Assembly: GCF_014851815.1 (NCBI RefSeq)
Contig: NZ_JACVAJ010000001.1
Coordinates: 1,920,835 to 1,984,834 of the forward strand
Reading direction: 5' to 3'
Source of the DNA: Pseudoxanthomonas sp. PXM01
GTDB taxonomy: Bacteria; Pseudomonadota; Gammaproteobacteria; Xanthomonadales; Xanthomonadaceae
DNA: 64,000 nucleotides
In this document: one piece after another, positions 28,817-38,592 of the stretch
Layout: every line of letters begins with the position of its first letter
Position numbering within the stretch: position 1 is the first letter of the stretch
Program-made: the position numbers and the translations under genes
The notes under the pieces: model-generated
The model's database searches: none
Told to the model about the DNA's origin: nothing
Seen by the model: the letters and a program-made list of their open reading frames with translations, nothing else

Positions 28817-29871
28817 CCGTGAACGACATGACCTCCGCGCCTCCCCTGGTCGTGCGCTGCGGCGCCTTCGGCGACGTGGTGATGCTGACCACCATGGTCC
28901 GGCTGCTGCATGCACGGTATGGCCAGCGTGTCGACGTGCTGGGCTCCGGGGGCTGGACCGAACCCCTGCTGGAGCCCCTGCCGGAGATTGGACACGTCCG
29001 GATCGTCACCAGCCGCAACACGCCCTACCTGATCTGTCCCAGCCAGTGGGCCGCCGTCCGCTGGCTGCGGGCACGGGGGCGCGGCCCCGTCTACGTCTGC
29101 GACACCGATGCCGCGACCCTGCAGCTGCTGACGCGCGCCGGCCTGCATCCGGACGACCGCGTGCAACGCACCCGCGACGACGACGAAAGCGGCGGCATCA
29201 CGCGTCTGTGGCCGGACCGTTGGCTGCGGATCGGCATGCGCGATCCAGACCACACGTATCCGACGCGCGAGGTCGATCCGCTCGCGTACCGCTATCCACG
29301 CCTGCAGATCACCGAAGAGGATCGCCGCGACCTCGCCCAATGGCGTGCCGGACAGGGACTGGAAGGCCCCTGCGTGCTGTTCCAGCCCGGCAACAAGCGC
29401 ACGCACAAGCGGGGCAATGTGGCGACGGCCTCGCACCCCAAGTACTGGCCGCCGCAGGCATGGGCTGCGCTGGCGGCATCGGTCTGGCGCGATCTGCCCG
29501 AGGCGCGCATCGTGCTGTGCGGATCGCCCGCCGAGCACGCGGTACTGGAAGAGATCGCGACCGCAGCCGGTCGCGATCCCCGCATGCACAACGCCGCACG
29601 CGAACTGCCGATCCCGCGCCTGCTCGCGCTGCTTGAGCAGGCGCACAGCCTGGTCTCGGTCGACACCGGGCCCGCGCACGCGGCCGCCGCGCTCGGTTGC
29701 CCTCTGGTCGTCATGTTCGGCGCCGCCTCTCCGGCGAAATGGCGCCCGATCGGACCCGGCGCGATCACCGTACTCGGCGGCGAGCAGGGCGAGGCCAGCC
29801 GTGTGCGCGACATCCCCACCGCGGACGTGATCGCAGCCTGGGAGGCGCTGCCGACCCGAGCAGCGCTCTGA
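28813..29871 (+). CDS. Family 9 glycosyltransferase (heptosyltransferase-like)
   Basis: 352 residues from a TTG at 28813 with GGGGAAG just upstream; GTG at 28819 and ATG at 28828 are alternatives. The GT-B fold is seen in LVVRCGAFGDVVMLTTMVRL and, in the C-terminal domain, ARIVLCGSPAEHAVLEEI and HSLVSVDTGPAHAAAALGCPL, the ADP-heptose-LPS heptosyltransferase signature. The likely role is addition of a heptose or related sugar to the LPS core at the inner membrane. It faces the next transferase tail to tail, 10 bp away. Confidence 0.9.
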   Translation: MTVNDMTSAPPLVVRCGAFGDVVMLTTMVRLLHARYGQRVDVLGSGGWTEPLLEPLPEIGHVRIVTSRNTPYLICPSQWAAVRWLRARGRGPVYVCDTDAATLQLLTRAGLHPDDRVQRTRDDDESGGITRLWPDRWLRIGMRDPDHTYPTREVDPLAYRYPRLQITEEDRRDLAQWRAGQGLEGPCVLFQPGNKRTHKRGNVATASHPKYWPPQAWAALAASVWRDLPEARIVLCGSPAEHAVLEEIATAAGRDPRMHNAARELPIPRLLALLEQAHSLVSVDTGPAHAAAALGCPLVVMFGAASPAKWRPIGPGAITVLGGEQGEASRVRDIPTADVIAAWEALPTRAAL

Positions 29872-29881
29872 TTCCCCGGAT

Positions 29882-30712
29882 TCAGCCCGCCTTGGACGGG
29901 GCGGTCTTGTCGATGCCGTACGGCGTCCAGGTGATGCGCTGCGCGCGCGTCTGCGCGCGGATGGCGAGGTTGCGTTCCACCGACTCGCGGGTCTTGTAGC
30001 CGCGCGCATGATCCAGGTGCACGCAGATGGCGCGGTGGCGGACCTGCTTGCCGCGGACGCCATGATTCTCCAGCCGTTCGCCCAGCTCGCGATCCGGCCC
30101 GCCGTACTTCATCCGCTCGTCGTAGCCGTTGATCGCCAGCAGATCCGACTTCCATGCCGATGAATTGCAGTTGTTGAACGTCGGCCGCGTCGTGGTGACG
30201 GTGTCCAGCCACCGGCCCGCCAGCGCGCCCGCGCCCAGTTTCAGCGTGTTCGACAGGCCGAGACGATCCTGTGCGCGCAGCCAGCCACGATCGAAGGCGC
30301 GTCCGTCGCGGATATCGTCGGCGCCGATCGCCTTGCTGAGTTTCATGCTCAGCTTGCAGTAACCGCCGGAAAGGAATCGCCCCGGCTCCGCCTGCTCGGC
30401 GTGGATCTGCACGAAATCGCGCCGCGGGATGCAGTCGCCGTCGGTGAACAGGAGGTAGTCGTGCCGCGCTTCCAGGATGGCTACGTTGAGGATTTCCTGG
30501 CGCCGATAGCCCTCGTCTTCGTGCCAGACATGCCGCAACGGCACCGGATAGTCGGCGGCGAACCGCTCCACCAGCGCGCGGGTCGATGCGCGCGATCCGT
30601 CGTCTGCCACGATCAGCTCGAAATCGCGCCAGGTCTGGCAGCGGTAGCCCAGCAGGACCTTCTCCAGCCATTCCTCGGCGTTGTACGTACTGGCGATGAC
30701 GGTGATCTTCAT
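29882..30712 (-). CDS. Family 2 glycosyltransferase
   Basis: 276 residues from the ATG at 30712, which has GGAGGG four bases upstream. The catalytic domain starts MKITVIASTYNAEEWLEKVL, with LIVADDGSRAST and the metal-binding LLFTDGDCIPR. A later GGPDRELGERLENHG matches the C-terminal galactosyltransferase-like motif of this group. The sugar is unknown. It is the last gene of the three minus-strand transferases (29.9-32.7 kb) and probably part of the same envelope-glycan pathway. Confidence 0.88.
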   Translation of the reverse strand: MKITVIASTYNAEEWLEKVLLGYRCQTWRDFELIVADDGSRASTRALVERFAADYPVPLRHVWHEDEGYRRQEILNVAILEARHDYLLFTDGDCIPRRDFVQIHAEQAEPGRFLSGGYCKLSMKLSKAIGADDIRDGRAFDRGWLRAQDRLGLSNTLKLGAGALAGRWLDTVTTTRPTFNNCNSSAWKSDLLAINGYDERMKYGGPDRELGERLENHGVRGKQVRHRAICVHLDHARGYKTRESVERNLAIRAQTRAQRITWTPYGIDKTAPSKAG

Positions 30713-30820
30713 GGTGCCCTCCACACGTGCACGGCGTCGATGCCCCCTCGGCTCGACGCTCGTTCCCAAATGGATTGTCCCTCGCCCAGATGACAGCCGG
30801 TAGTGCCTTCCGTCCCGGCC

Positions 30821-31849
30821 TCAGGCCGGACCCCAGTACCCGATGCGCCGGCGAATCTTCAACTTGCGCCACAGGTTCATCGGCTTGGACTTGCGGTTGC
30901 GTGAACCCGCCGCGATGAACGCATCGATGGCATCCAGCACGCGCTCGCTGGAGCGGCCGTCGCGGTACGGGTGGATGCTGTCGGCATACGCGACGATGGC
31001 CTGCATCAGTTCCGGCGGCCTCGACAGCGCGCGGCGGATCGCCGGCTCGAACTGGGCCGCATCGTCGATGTCGATCAGCTGCGGACCCGGGCGCCGGTTC
31101 TTGAACGTCACCACCGGCTTGTGCGTGAGCAGGAACTCGTTGAGCGCGGACGAGGTGTCCGAACACATCATGTCCACCTGCGGAAACAGGTCGAGGATGT
31201 TGTCGTCGTCGGCGAAACGCAGGTGCTCGTTCTCGATCGCGCGGAACTTCGCCACGGTGTCCGGATTCATCTTAGGGTGGAAGGTCACGATCCACTTCCA
31301 TTCACCGTCGCGCGACAGCCGCTTCACTTCTTCGTACAGCGTCTCCGCCGCGCTCCAGGAAGGCGAGAACGTGGAGTGGTACAGGATGACGGGCGGTTTG
31401 CGCACCGGGGGCAGGCCACCGGCGATGTCCTGCATGAAGGGGTCGATCTTCGGCCAGCCGGTCTCGACGACCTTGAAATGGCCCACGCGCTCGGCGATCT
31501 CGGAGAACGCGCGGGTGTCGTTGGGCCCGGTGGTGCAATACAGATCGAAGAATCCGCGGATATAGATATGCCGCGGCTTGCCGGCATCGAAACCATGGAA
31601 GGTTTCGACCTTCACCCCCGGGAAGAAGTGCGGCACCGCGTTGCTGCCGGTGATCACCGCAATGGCGTTCCAGCGCCGCACCTCTTCGGTCGTGGTCAGC
31701 AGCTTCTCGTCCGGACGCAGGTCTTCGGCGCCGGGACCATCGAAGAACCACGCCGCCTCGCCGCCGCGTGCGCGGATGGCGTCCTGCAGCGGGCGCAGGA
31801 TGGCGAGCGCGTAGCGCTCCGAGCCGTAGAGGAGATAGTGCTTGGCCAT
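30821..31849 (-). CDS. CDP-glycerol glycerophosphotransferase-like protein
   Basis: 342 residues. It has the GT-B-like organisation of this family: PHFFPGVKVETFHGFDAGKP with the HGF/HG motif, VETGWPKIDPFM, and a C-terminal WIVTFHPKMNPDTVAKF followed by DMMCSDTSSALNEFLLTHKP, the family's HP...SDxSS pattern. In Gram-positive bacteria relatives build teichoic acids; in Gram-negative bacteria they act in capsule or LPS decoration. It overlaps the neighbouring glycosyltransferase by one base and is inferred to transfer a glycerol- or polyol-phosphate group, or a sugar, to LPS. Confidence 0.82.
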   Translation of the reverse strand: MAKHYLLYGSERYALAILRPLQDAIRARGGEAAWFFDGPGAEDLRPDEKLLTTTEEVRRWNAIAVITGSNAVPHFFPGVKVETFHGFDAGKPRHIYIRGFFDLYCTTGPNDTRAFSEIAERVGHFKVVETGWPKIDPFMQDIAGGLPPVRKPPVILYHSTFSPSWSAAETLYEEVKRLSRDGEWKWIVTFHPKMNPDTVAKFRAIENEHLRFADDDNILDLFPQVDMMCSDTSSALNEFLLTHKPVVTFKNRRPGPQLIDIDDAAQFEPAIRRALSRPPELMQAIVAYADSIHPYRDGRSSERVLDAIDAFIAAGSRNRKSKPMNLWRKLKIRRRIGYWGPA

Positions 31850-32664
31850 CAGTGTTCCAGTTCGTGGCGGGCGAGCTTGCGGTGCGCGGCGTCGACGGAG
31901 GCGGGATTGCGCTGCATCTCGTAGTAGCGCATGCGCTTATAGGTGGCGTAGCTGGCCGCGGTCTGCGCGATGATGAAGCCGCGCCAGCCGTCCAGAAACG
32001 CCAGGCGCAACAGGTAGTCCTTGATGAAGCTGGACAGATAGACCAGGGGCGTCAGCCACATGCGGACCGGCCGCTGCTTGTCGCGCCAGTCGAGCGCCTT
32101 CAGTTCGCTGTAACGCAACACCTTCAGCTGCTTGTGCACCAGGCTGGGGTTGTCGGCGTGGTTGAACGGCGCCTTGAACTCCACCGTCTCGCCATCGAAT
32201 CGCAAGGATTCATGCACGCGTGCATCGGTCCAGCGCGCGCGGCCGCGATGGTAGATGCGAGCCGACCGCTCCCCGACCATCGGCCGGTACCAGCGCATCG
32301 GCGCCCCCATCAGCCAGGTACGGCGCCGCAACCAGGCACCGGCCTTCCCCGATGCCATCAGTGCAGGCAGCTCCTCCTCGAGTTGCGCGGCAAGTTCCGG
32401 AGACAGGAACTCGTCGGCATCCAGGACCAGGATCCAGTCGTGGGCGGCGTGAATACTCGCGGCATTGCGCTGCGGCCCGAAGCCCAGCCAGTCCTGGTGC
32501 ACCACCCTGGCGCCATGGGCCTGCGCGATAGCGATGGTGCCGTCGGTGCTGCCGCTGTCGACGATCAGCTTTTCTGCGACGAAGGACACACTATCCAGGC
32601 ATCTGCCGATGTTGGCCGCCTCGTTCTGGGTGATGACGACTAGGGACAGGGGCAGCGGCGACAT
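31849..32664 (-). CDS. Family 2 glycosyltransferase, LPS-core type
   Basis: 271 residues from the ATG at 32664; a GTG two codons earlier is possible. Motifs: LSLVVITQNEAANIGRCLDS, KLIVDSGSTDGT, the DxD in ILVLDADEFLSP, and DARVHESLRFDGE. It closely resembles the WaaE/KdtX-like gene at 28.1 kb in layout, so the two are probably paralogues acting at different core positions. Its C-terminal part (WLTPLVYLSSFIKDYLLRLA) is a membrane-associated helix. It is first in the minus-strand group and overlaps the glycerophosphotransferase-like gene. Confidence 0.88.
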   Translation of the reverse strand: MSPLPLSLVVITQNEAANIGRCLDSVSFVAEKLIVDSGSTDGTIAIAQAHGARVVHQDWLGFGPQRNAASIHAAHDWILVLDADEFLSPELAAQLEEELPALMASGKAGAWLRRRTWLMGAPMRWYRPMVGERSARIYHRGRARWTDARVHESLRFDGETVEFKAPFNHADNPSLVHKQLKVLRYSELKALDWRDKQRPVRMWLTPLVYLSSFIKDYLLRLAFLDGWRGFIIAQTAASYATYKRMRYYEMQRNPASVDAAHRKLARHELEH

Positions 32665-32895
32665 GGTCACATTCTAGGGCCCAGACCAGATCGGCGGCGA
32701 GCCCCACGAAACCTGCGTTTCGCCGTGTATCTGACTGACGGCTGTCTCACCTGCGGGCGCCACCTAGCGCTGACACACGCGCCCCGGACAATTGTGACTT
32801 CACCCTGACCCCCCCACCCCCCATGCAGCGCACTTTGGTCGTCGGTGGCGCCGGCTCTCCTGCGTCTCGCGGCTCGCACGATTGGTCTCGCCAGC

Positions 32896-34233
32896 ATGAC
32901 TGATCGCCCCCTGATGCAGCAGGCTGAGAACGCTGGATCTCCTCGCGCCTCCGCCACGGTCGACGCGGATGGCCTTCGTCCCGACCGCCCGCCGATGAAG
33001 ATCGCGGTTGTCTCCATGACGCCCGTCTTTCCGGCCAAGGCAGGCCATAGCGTCCGCATTCTGCAACTGTGCAAGGCAATCAAGACGCTCGGCCATGAAT
33101 TGACGTTCATCCACTTCACTTCGAAGCTGGATACCCAGAAGCCAGACACGGCTTCTCATGTGGCGTTCTTCGGCACGCAGGATTTCCTGCACCTGGACAA
33201 CGGAAGACGGCTGTCGCGCGCAGCCTTCTGGCTCCGCGGCAAGCTGTTGCGCCGAAGACGGAAGATACTGCGCAGGCTGGGAAACGACCGCAGCCACTAC
33301 TCACGCCTGGACGAGAGCTGGCGGGAGGCCTGGACCCTCCAGCTGCAGGCGTTGAAGCGGGAATTCGATGCAGTCATCGTCGAGTACGCGGTCAATTCGC
33401 GGGCCCTGGATGCATTTCCGGCCACCACGCGCAAACTACTGGACACGCATGATTCCTTCGCCGACAGGCACCGCGCCTTCGTTGCAAGGGGTTTCCGCAA
33501 GGGATACTGGGTTTCACTCACCCGCGACGAGGAAAACAGGGGCCTGCGACGCGCCGATGCCGCCATCGCCATCCAGCGGGAAGAAGCGGAGAACTTCCGC
33601 AGACAGCTGGGGGAAAACCACCATGGCGAACGCAATCCGGATATCGCCGTCGTCAGTCACTTCATCGGCCTTGACCAGGCGGTGTCCGATCATGGCGCAG
33701 ATCATGTGGCGCTGTACCTCGGCACCAACATGCTGTCGAACCAGATCTCCTTGCGGCAGTTCCTCGATCACGTATTGCCGCGCGTTGTAAGCGAGATCCC
33801 TGATTTCAGGCTGAGGGTCGCCGGCTCCATATGCAACTGGCTGCCAGATCTTCCGAATGTGGAGAAGCTGGGCTTTGTTGACGACCTCCACCAGGCGTTC
33901 GCTCGAACGCCCCTGTCGGTCAACCCGACGGTCGCGGGCACCGGCATCAACATCAAGCTGCTGGACGCCATGGGCTCTGGGGTTGCGACCGTTTCAACAG
34001 CCACTGGCGTCCGTGGCCTGCCGGAAGACTTCAGGAATGGCGTCGTCGTCGTGGCGGACCAGGATCATCAGGCGTTCGCCGACGAAATCGTCCGCCTGTC
34101 CAAGGATGCCGCGGCGCGGCGCACGATGGGCCAGGCCGCCTTTGCCGACGCCCAGCGCTGGAATGCCCGTCAGCTGGCCGCGCTGGAGTGCTGCCTCCGG
34201 GGCGGCGAGCGCACGCCGGAAGCTGCCCAGTGA
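32896..34233 (+). CDS. GT-B-fold glycosyltransferase (group 1/GT4-like)
   Basis: 445 residues if the ATG at 32896 is used; the ATG at 32995 (MKIAVVSMTPVFPAKAGHSV) gives a more standard GT-B start, and neither has a clear ribosome-binding site. The donor-domain signature is present: LSVNPTVAGTGINIKLLDAM, then GVATVSTATGVRGLPEDF. The acceptor domain is unlike its neighbours. The DNA appears less GC-rich than the flanking genes, hinting at acquisition from elsewhere. Its substrate is unknown; the setting suggests an outer-core or exported glycan. Confidence 0.82.
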   Translation: MTDRPLMQQAENAGSPRASATVDADGLRPDRPPMKIAVVSMTPVFPAKAGHSVRILQLCKAIKTLGHELTFIHFTSKLDTQKPDTASHVAFFGTQDFLHLDNGRRLSRAAFWLRGKLLRRRRKILRRLGNDRSHYSRLDESWREAWTLQLQALKREFDAVIVEYAVNSRALDAFPATTRKLLDTHDSFADRHRAFVARGFRKGYWVSLTRDEENRGLRRADAAIAIQREEAENFRRQLGENHHGERNPDIAVVSHFIGLDQAVSDHGADHVALYLGTNMLSNQISLRQFLDHVLPRVVSEIPDFRLRVAGSICNWLPDLPNVEKLGFVDDLHQAFARTPLSVNPTVAGTGINIKLLDAMGSGVATVSTATGVRGLPEDFRNGVVVVADQDHQAFADEIVRLSKDAAARRTMGQAAFADAQRWNARQLAALECCLRGGERTPEAAQ

Positions 34234-34399
34234 CGCCCCTGCTCCGCCGACCCGCAGGCACGCTGAGGCGCGCCTCCCGACGGGCAAGAAACACGCGGCG
34301 AATCGACGTCCACAAGTTCTACCGGCATCGGGAAGAAGAGCCATTGCGACTCACGATGACGCCCTTTCTCTATTGCGCTTTCACCGGCCGGCTCCCCGC

Positions 34400-35620
34400 A
34401 TGAAACTGCTGTACACCAATTTCCACAGCGGTAGCGGCGGCGGCCACACGACGTACATCCGCGAACTGGCACGCGGGCTGGCGCAACGTCATGACGTGCA
34501 TGTGGCAGTCCCCGGGGAGAGTCGACTGTTCCGCGAAACCCAGGCGTTCCCGAACGTCAGTGCATTCGCCCAGACCTACCCCAACGGACTGCGCCGTTGG
34601 CGGGCGCGCCAGCGCGCTCGCGCGAGGCTGCACGCGTATCTCGCCGAACATCGCTTCGATATCGTGCACGTCAATGGCTCCGCGGACCACCGCCTGGTGA
34701 TGGCCGCAGTGCGGGGATTGAAGCATCGCCCCCGCATCGTCGTTACGAAGCACAACACCAAATCGATGGTGGGGCTGCAGCATCTGTGGCGCGCACGCTT
34801 CGGAACCGACAAGGCCATCGCTGTCTGCGATTACGTTCTCCGCCAGTTGCACGCGACACCCTACCGCCGTTGCGATCCGGAGACCGTTCACAACGGCGTC
34901 GACACCACCTTCTATTCGCCGCCTCTAACGCATCCCAGCCACCGTGACGGAGTACGGCTGCGGATTGGCAGCAACGCCGGTACGGCGGACTACAAGGGCT
35001 GGACCGACCTGGTTTCCGCATTGATGTTGCTGTCCGACGAAGACCGTCGGCGCGTCGATGTCATCATCGCCGGGCACCCTCCATCGCAGTCGCAACACCA
35101 GCTGCTGGAACAGTCGGGCCTGCGTGAGTACTTCCATTTCCCCGGCATGCTTGACGATGTCCGTCCGATGATCGCTTCGCTGGATGCCGGCTTTGTGCTG
35201 TCCTACGATGTCGAGACGATCTCGTTCGCTTGCCGCGAAATGATGGCGATGGGAAAACCCGTGATGGTGACCAACTACGCGGGTTTGCCTGAAAACGTGC
35301 GTGATGGCGAGGACGGCTGGGTCGTGCCGGTACACGACCACGAGGCGATGGCGAAGGCGTTGCGCTCCATGCTGGAAGACCGCGAAGATCTGTGGCGGCG
35401 AGGGCGGGCCGCACGCGAACACGCAGTGGCCGAGTTCGGGATCGAACGTTTCATTCGGCGGACGGAGAATATCTACCTTCAGCTGCTGGCCAGCCCCGAG
35501 TCATCGACCGACCCAGGAAGCGACCCGCACCTTCAGCCCGTCGGGACTTCTCTTACGGAGAGGGGAAGCAAGCAACACCGACCTCAATGGTCGACGCCGC
35601 CATCCACCGACGCCACCTAG
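34400..35620 (+). CDS. GT4-family glycosyltransferase
   Basis: 406 residues from the ATG at 34400; the open frame reaches further upstream only as a shadow of the previous gene. The glycine-rich start MKLLYTNFHSGSGGGHTTYI and the C-terminal DDVRPMIASLDAGFVLSYDV, ISFACREMMAMGKPVMVTNY and GLPENVRDGEDGW mark a GT4-type enzyme. The last 35 or so residues are low-complexity (serine, threonine, proline) and may be read-through into intergenic repeat sequence. It follows the other GT-B gene with 166 bp between and probably acts in the same glycan pathway. Confidence 0.84.
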   Translation: MKLLYTNFHSGSGGGHTTYIRELARGLAQRHDVHVAVPGESRLFRETQAFPNVSAFAQTYPNGLRRWRARQRARARLHAYLAEHRFDIVHVNGSADHRLVMAAVRGLKHRPRIVVTKHNTKSMVGLQHLWRARFGTDKAIAVCDYVLRQLHATPYRRCDPETVHNGVDTTFYSPPLTHPSHRDGVRLRIGSNAGTADYKGWTDLVSALMLLSDEDRRRVDVIIAGHPPSQSQHQLLEQSGLREYFHFPGMLDDVRPMIASLDAGFVLSYDVETISFACREMMAMGKPVMVTNYAGLPENVRDGEDGWVVPVHDHEAMAKALRSMLEDREDLWRRGRAAREHAVAEFGIERFIRRTENIYLQLLASPESSTDPGSDPHLQPVGTSLTERGSKQHRPQWSTPPSTDAT

Positions 35621-35707
35621 TCCCCGCTTCCAGCCCTCACCTCCGAAAGGCATAGCGGAGCGCATGCCTGCGGTTGGCCCGCAGCGAGGCCGGCCGCGAA
35701 GATCGTC

Positions 35708-35752
35708 CCCTGCGCTCCTGCGCCGTGCATCTGCCGTCGCAGGAGCGCAGGG
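35708..35752. repeat. 15-bp perfect inverted repeat
   Basis: CCCTGCGCTCCTGCG at 35708-35722 pairs with its exact complement at 35738-35752 across a 15-base loop. It sits between two convergent genes, so it may be a two-way terminator, although no T-run follows on either side. The surrounding 220 bp hold no gene. Confidence 0.7.
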
Positions 35753-35840
35753 ATTGTCCCGATGAAGATCGCTGAGCACACACGGCTTCTACGGTCCCGC
35801 CAGCGCCGCATGCGCTGACAGTCCCGTCACGCCCGTTGCG

Positions 35841-37082
35841 CTACCCGGACACGCCGTTGATTTGCCTTGGCGGCAAGGCGCTCCCCAGCAACAGTCCCAC
35901 GAACACGACGAAGGCACTGGTACTGAGCGCATGGGCGAACATCGACTGTGTCAGTCCCGACACCATGTAGGTAGCTACCAGCATGCCAACCGTCCATGCC
36001 GGCCCGATGGGTACATGAAGGTGTTCGCGCCGGATCTGTCGCGCAGCCACCCACAGCGGCGCCAGGTACAGCATCGCCAGGCCAGCGACGCCAATCAGCC
36101 CCATCGTCGCCCCCCATTGCGCAAGGTCGTTGTGCGCATGGCCCAGCCCGCAGAAGTGCCGCTGCGCATCCTCGCAATACGTGCTGGCATCGATCCGGTC
36201 GGCAAAAGTCCCAACCCCCGCACCTGTCAGCGGCGACTCGCGGAACGCGTCCCACGCGACCGACAACAACGCCATGCGCGCACTGATGGGCTGGTCTACT
36301 TCGCCGACGGCGAAGCCGGACACATCGTCGTGAAGTTGGTCGAGCCGGAACTGACTGGACAGCCATGGCACGCTCCACATGGCGACAAACAGCGCACACA
36401 GCAGGCAGACCGCGCCCCCCAGGCGCCACCAGCGATGGCGGGACGCCGTGCCGACCAGCAGCATCAGCATCACCAGCCCGAGTCCGGGCAGAACCCCGCG
36501 ACTGCCGCTGAGGATGACCACCACATTGGCGAGCACGATCGCGATGGCCAGCAGCAACTTCAGGGCTCTGCCGTCGTGCGCCGGGCGACAGAACACGGCG
36601 ATGACCAGCAGCGCCAGCACCGCATTGGCGAACACGATCGGGTTCGCATCGCTGCTGGCCCGTTCGACGCCCAGCGACATCTGCGCAATGGAAACGACGA
36701 ACGCGATCAGCAAGCCCGTCAGCGCGCCGTACCACAAGCCTGACATGCGCACACGCGTCGTCCATGCGAGCCACGCACACCACGGCAACAGCAACGCGCG
36801 CGATGGATTGTCCAGCACCGATAGCGGCGCGCCATCCATCCACATGGACACTGCCACGACCGCAACCACCCCCAGCGCGGCCGCCAACAGGACGTACAGC
36901 GCCTGCGGCACAGGCCGGCGGCTGCGCCAGGCGTCGGGCAAGGCCAGCACCGTTGCGGCCAGCATCAACACGGCGAAGACCGAAAGGCCTTTCGGCACCA
37001 CCAGCAACGCGGCTGCGCTGAATCCGGCAAGCCACGCCGACCCGCGCGCGACATCCTGTCGACGTGTACTCCTTTCCTGCAT
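35841..37082 (-). CDS. O-antigen ligase-family membrane protein (WaaL-like)
   Basis: 413 residues from the ATG at 37082, with GAGG four bases upstream; ATGs at 37118 and 37184 are alternatives. About eleven membrane segments are visible. The large periplasmic loop between late helices carries SPLTGAGVGTFADRIDAS and HAHNDLAQWGATMGLIG, the His-containing motif of the Wzy_C/O-antigen ligase family. Such enzymes join the undecaprenyl-linked polysaccharide to lipid A-core or act as polymerases. It ends the envelope block and faces the GT4 gene. Confidence 0.85.
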   Translation of the reverse strand: MQERSTRRQDVARGSAWLAGFSAAALLVVPKGLSVFAVLMLAATVLALPDAWRSRRPVPQALYVLLAAALGVVAVVAVSMWMDGAPLSVLDNPSRALLLPWCAWLAWTTRVRMSGLWYGALTGLLIAFVVSIAQMSLGVERASSDANPIVFANAVLALLVIAVFCRPAHDGRALKLLLAIAIVLANVVVILSGSRGVLPGLGLVMLMLLVGTASRHRWWRLGGAVCLLCALFVAMWSVPWLSSQFRLDQLHDDVSGFAVGEVDQPISARMALLSVAWDAFRESPLTGAGVGTFADRIDASTYCEDAQRHFCGLGHAHNDLAQWGATMGLIGVAGLAMLYLAPLWVAARQIRREHLHVPIGPAWTVGMLVATYMVSGLTQSMFAHALSTSAFVVFVGLLLGSALPPRQINGVSG

Positions 37083-37296
37083 GTCCTCGGGTCCTGCGAA
37101 TGGCAACAGCACGATCATGAAAGCAGCGGCCCGGAAACCTCCTGGGTCAGGAAGTCTGCGCCATCCCCTCCGCCACAACGTCAACGTGACGTGAATCGAT
37201 GGCCTGCCGGCACGCGGGAAGTATGCCGCATGCCAAGAATCCGCGAACGCCCGTTACCGTGAGATGGGATACCTGCGTGGCATCCTGCAACGCGAC

Positions 37297-38592
37297 TCAC
37301 GCTTTGCGCATTGACGCGTAGAAGAATCCATCCATGTCCTGTTCGCCAGGCAGGCGCTGGCGCCCCGCACCGTCGAGATGACCCCAACGCTCTCCCGCGA
37401 GCTCGATCCGTGCGTCAGGATGTCGCACGCGGAAAGCATCGATCTGATCCGCGTTCTCCCTCCGCAGCAGGGAACAGGTCGCGTAGACCAATCGCCCCCC
37501 CGGACGCAGCACGTGCCAAGCCGCATCGAGCAGGCGCGCCTGCAGAGCGACCAGCGCCGCCAGGTCTTCCGGGCGCCGGTGCAGCAGCACGTCCGGCTGC
37601 CGGCGCACGATGCCGGTCGCCGAACAGGGCGCATCCAGCAACACCGCATCGAAAAGCTGCCCGTCCCACCATGCCGCCGTGTCCGCGGCATCGGCGGCGC
37701 GCAGCTGCGCATCCACGCCTACGCGCTGCAGCGTTTCGCGCACGCGCTGCAGGCGCCGGTCGTCGACATCCAGCGCGAGCACCTGCAGCGTCGGGTCCCG
37801 CTCAAGCAGATGTGCGGTCTTGCCCCCGGGCGCCGCGCACATATCGAGTACGCGCGCACCCTGCGGAAGATCATGGAACAGATCAGCAACGCACTGCGCC
37901 GCTCCATCCTGCACGGAGACATCGCCAGCGGCGAAACCCGGCAATGCCGTGGCCGCCACCGGCGCATCCAGCACCAGGGCATCGGGCACGCCGTCCGCCG
38001 GCGCGGCGGCGATACCGGCCTCCCCCAGGCATTCCAGGTAGGCCTCACGGGTAAGACGCCGCCGGTTGACCCGCAACCAGAGCGGTGCCTCCTGGTGGCT
38101 GGCCGCGAAGATCGCGTCCGCCTGCGCCGGCCAGTCCTCGCGCACCTGCTGCCGCAGCCAGACGGGCCACAGGGCATCGGCAGGCGCGGATGGCAACCCT
38201 TCGCGTTGCGCGCGCCGGAGCAGCGCGTTCACCAGCTTGTCCTGATGGGGACGCCCTAGGGCACGCACCGCCTCGACGGTCGCCGACAGGGCCGCATGCG
38301 CCGGCAATCCCATCACCACCACCTGTGCGAAGCCCACATGCAGCAACGCGCGCAGTTCGTTGTCGGCGCGTCCCAGCGGCTTGGCCATCCACGCCGTCAA
38401 TGCCGCCTCGCTGCGGGCACGCGATCTCAGTGCCGCGAAACAGATCGCCTCCAGCAGCGCGCGATCGCGGGCGTCCTCGATGCGGGGCAGGTTCGTGGCC
38501 AGTTCCGCCTTCAGCGAGCGGCCGCGGTGCATCACCGCATCCACCACCCGGGCGGCCATCACGCGCACCGCGACGCCGGCCTGCGTACTCAC
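37297..38592 (-). CDS. rsmB: 16S rRNA (cytosine-967-C5)-methyltransferase
   Basis: 431 residues. The N-terminal NusB-like RNA-binding domain (about 1-140) precedes a Rossmann methyltransferase domain with the SAM site [13 protein letters not shown], the motif [15 protein letters not shown] and the catalytic cysteine in YATCSLL. It methylates C967 of 16S rRNA. Its start overlaps the fmt stop by four bases, matching the conserved def-fmt-rsmB operon order. Between this gene and waaL-like there are about 210 bp without a gene. Confidence 0.96.
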   Translation of the reverse strand: MSTQAGVAVRVMAARVVDAVMHRGRSLKAELATNLPRIEDARDRALLEAICFAALRSRARSEAALTAWMAKPLGRADNELRALLHVGFAQVVVMGLPAHAALSATVEAVRALGRPHQDKLVNALLRRAQREGLPSAPADALWPVWLRQQVREDWPAQADAIFAASHQEAPLWLRVNRRRLTREAYLECLGEAGIAAAPADGVPDALVLDAPVAATALPGFAAGDVSVQDGAAQCVADLFHDLPQGARVLDMCAAPGGKTAHLLERDPTLQVLALDVDDRRLQRVRETLQRVGVDAQLRAADAADTAAWWDGQLFDAVLLDAPCSATGIVRRQPDVLLHRRPEDLAALVALQARLLDAAWHVLRPGGRLVYATCSLLRRENADQIDAFRVRHPDARIELAGERWGHLDGAGRQRLPGEQDMDGFFYASMRKA

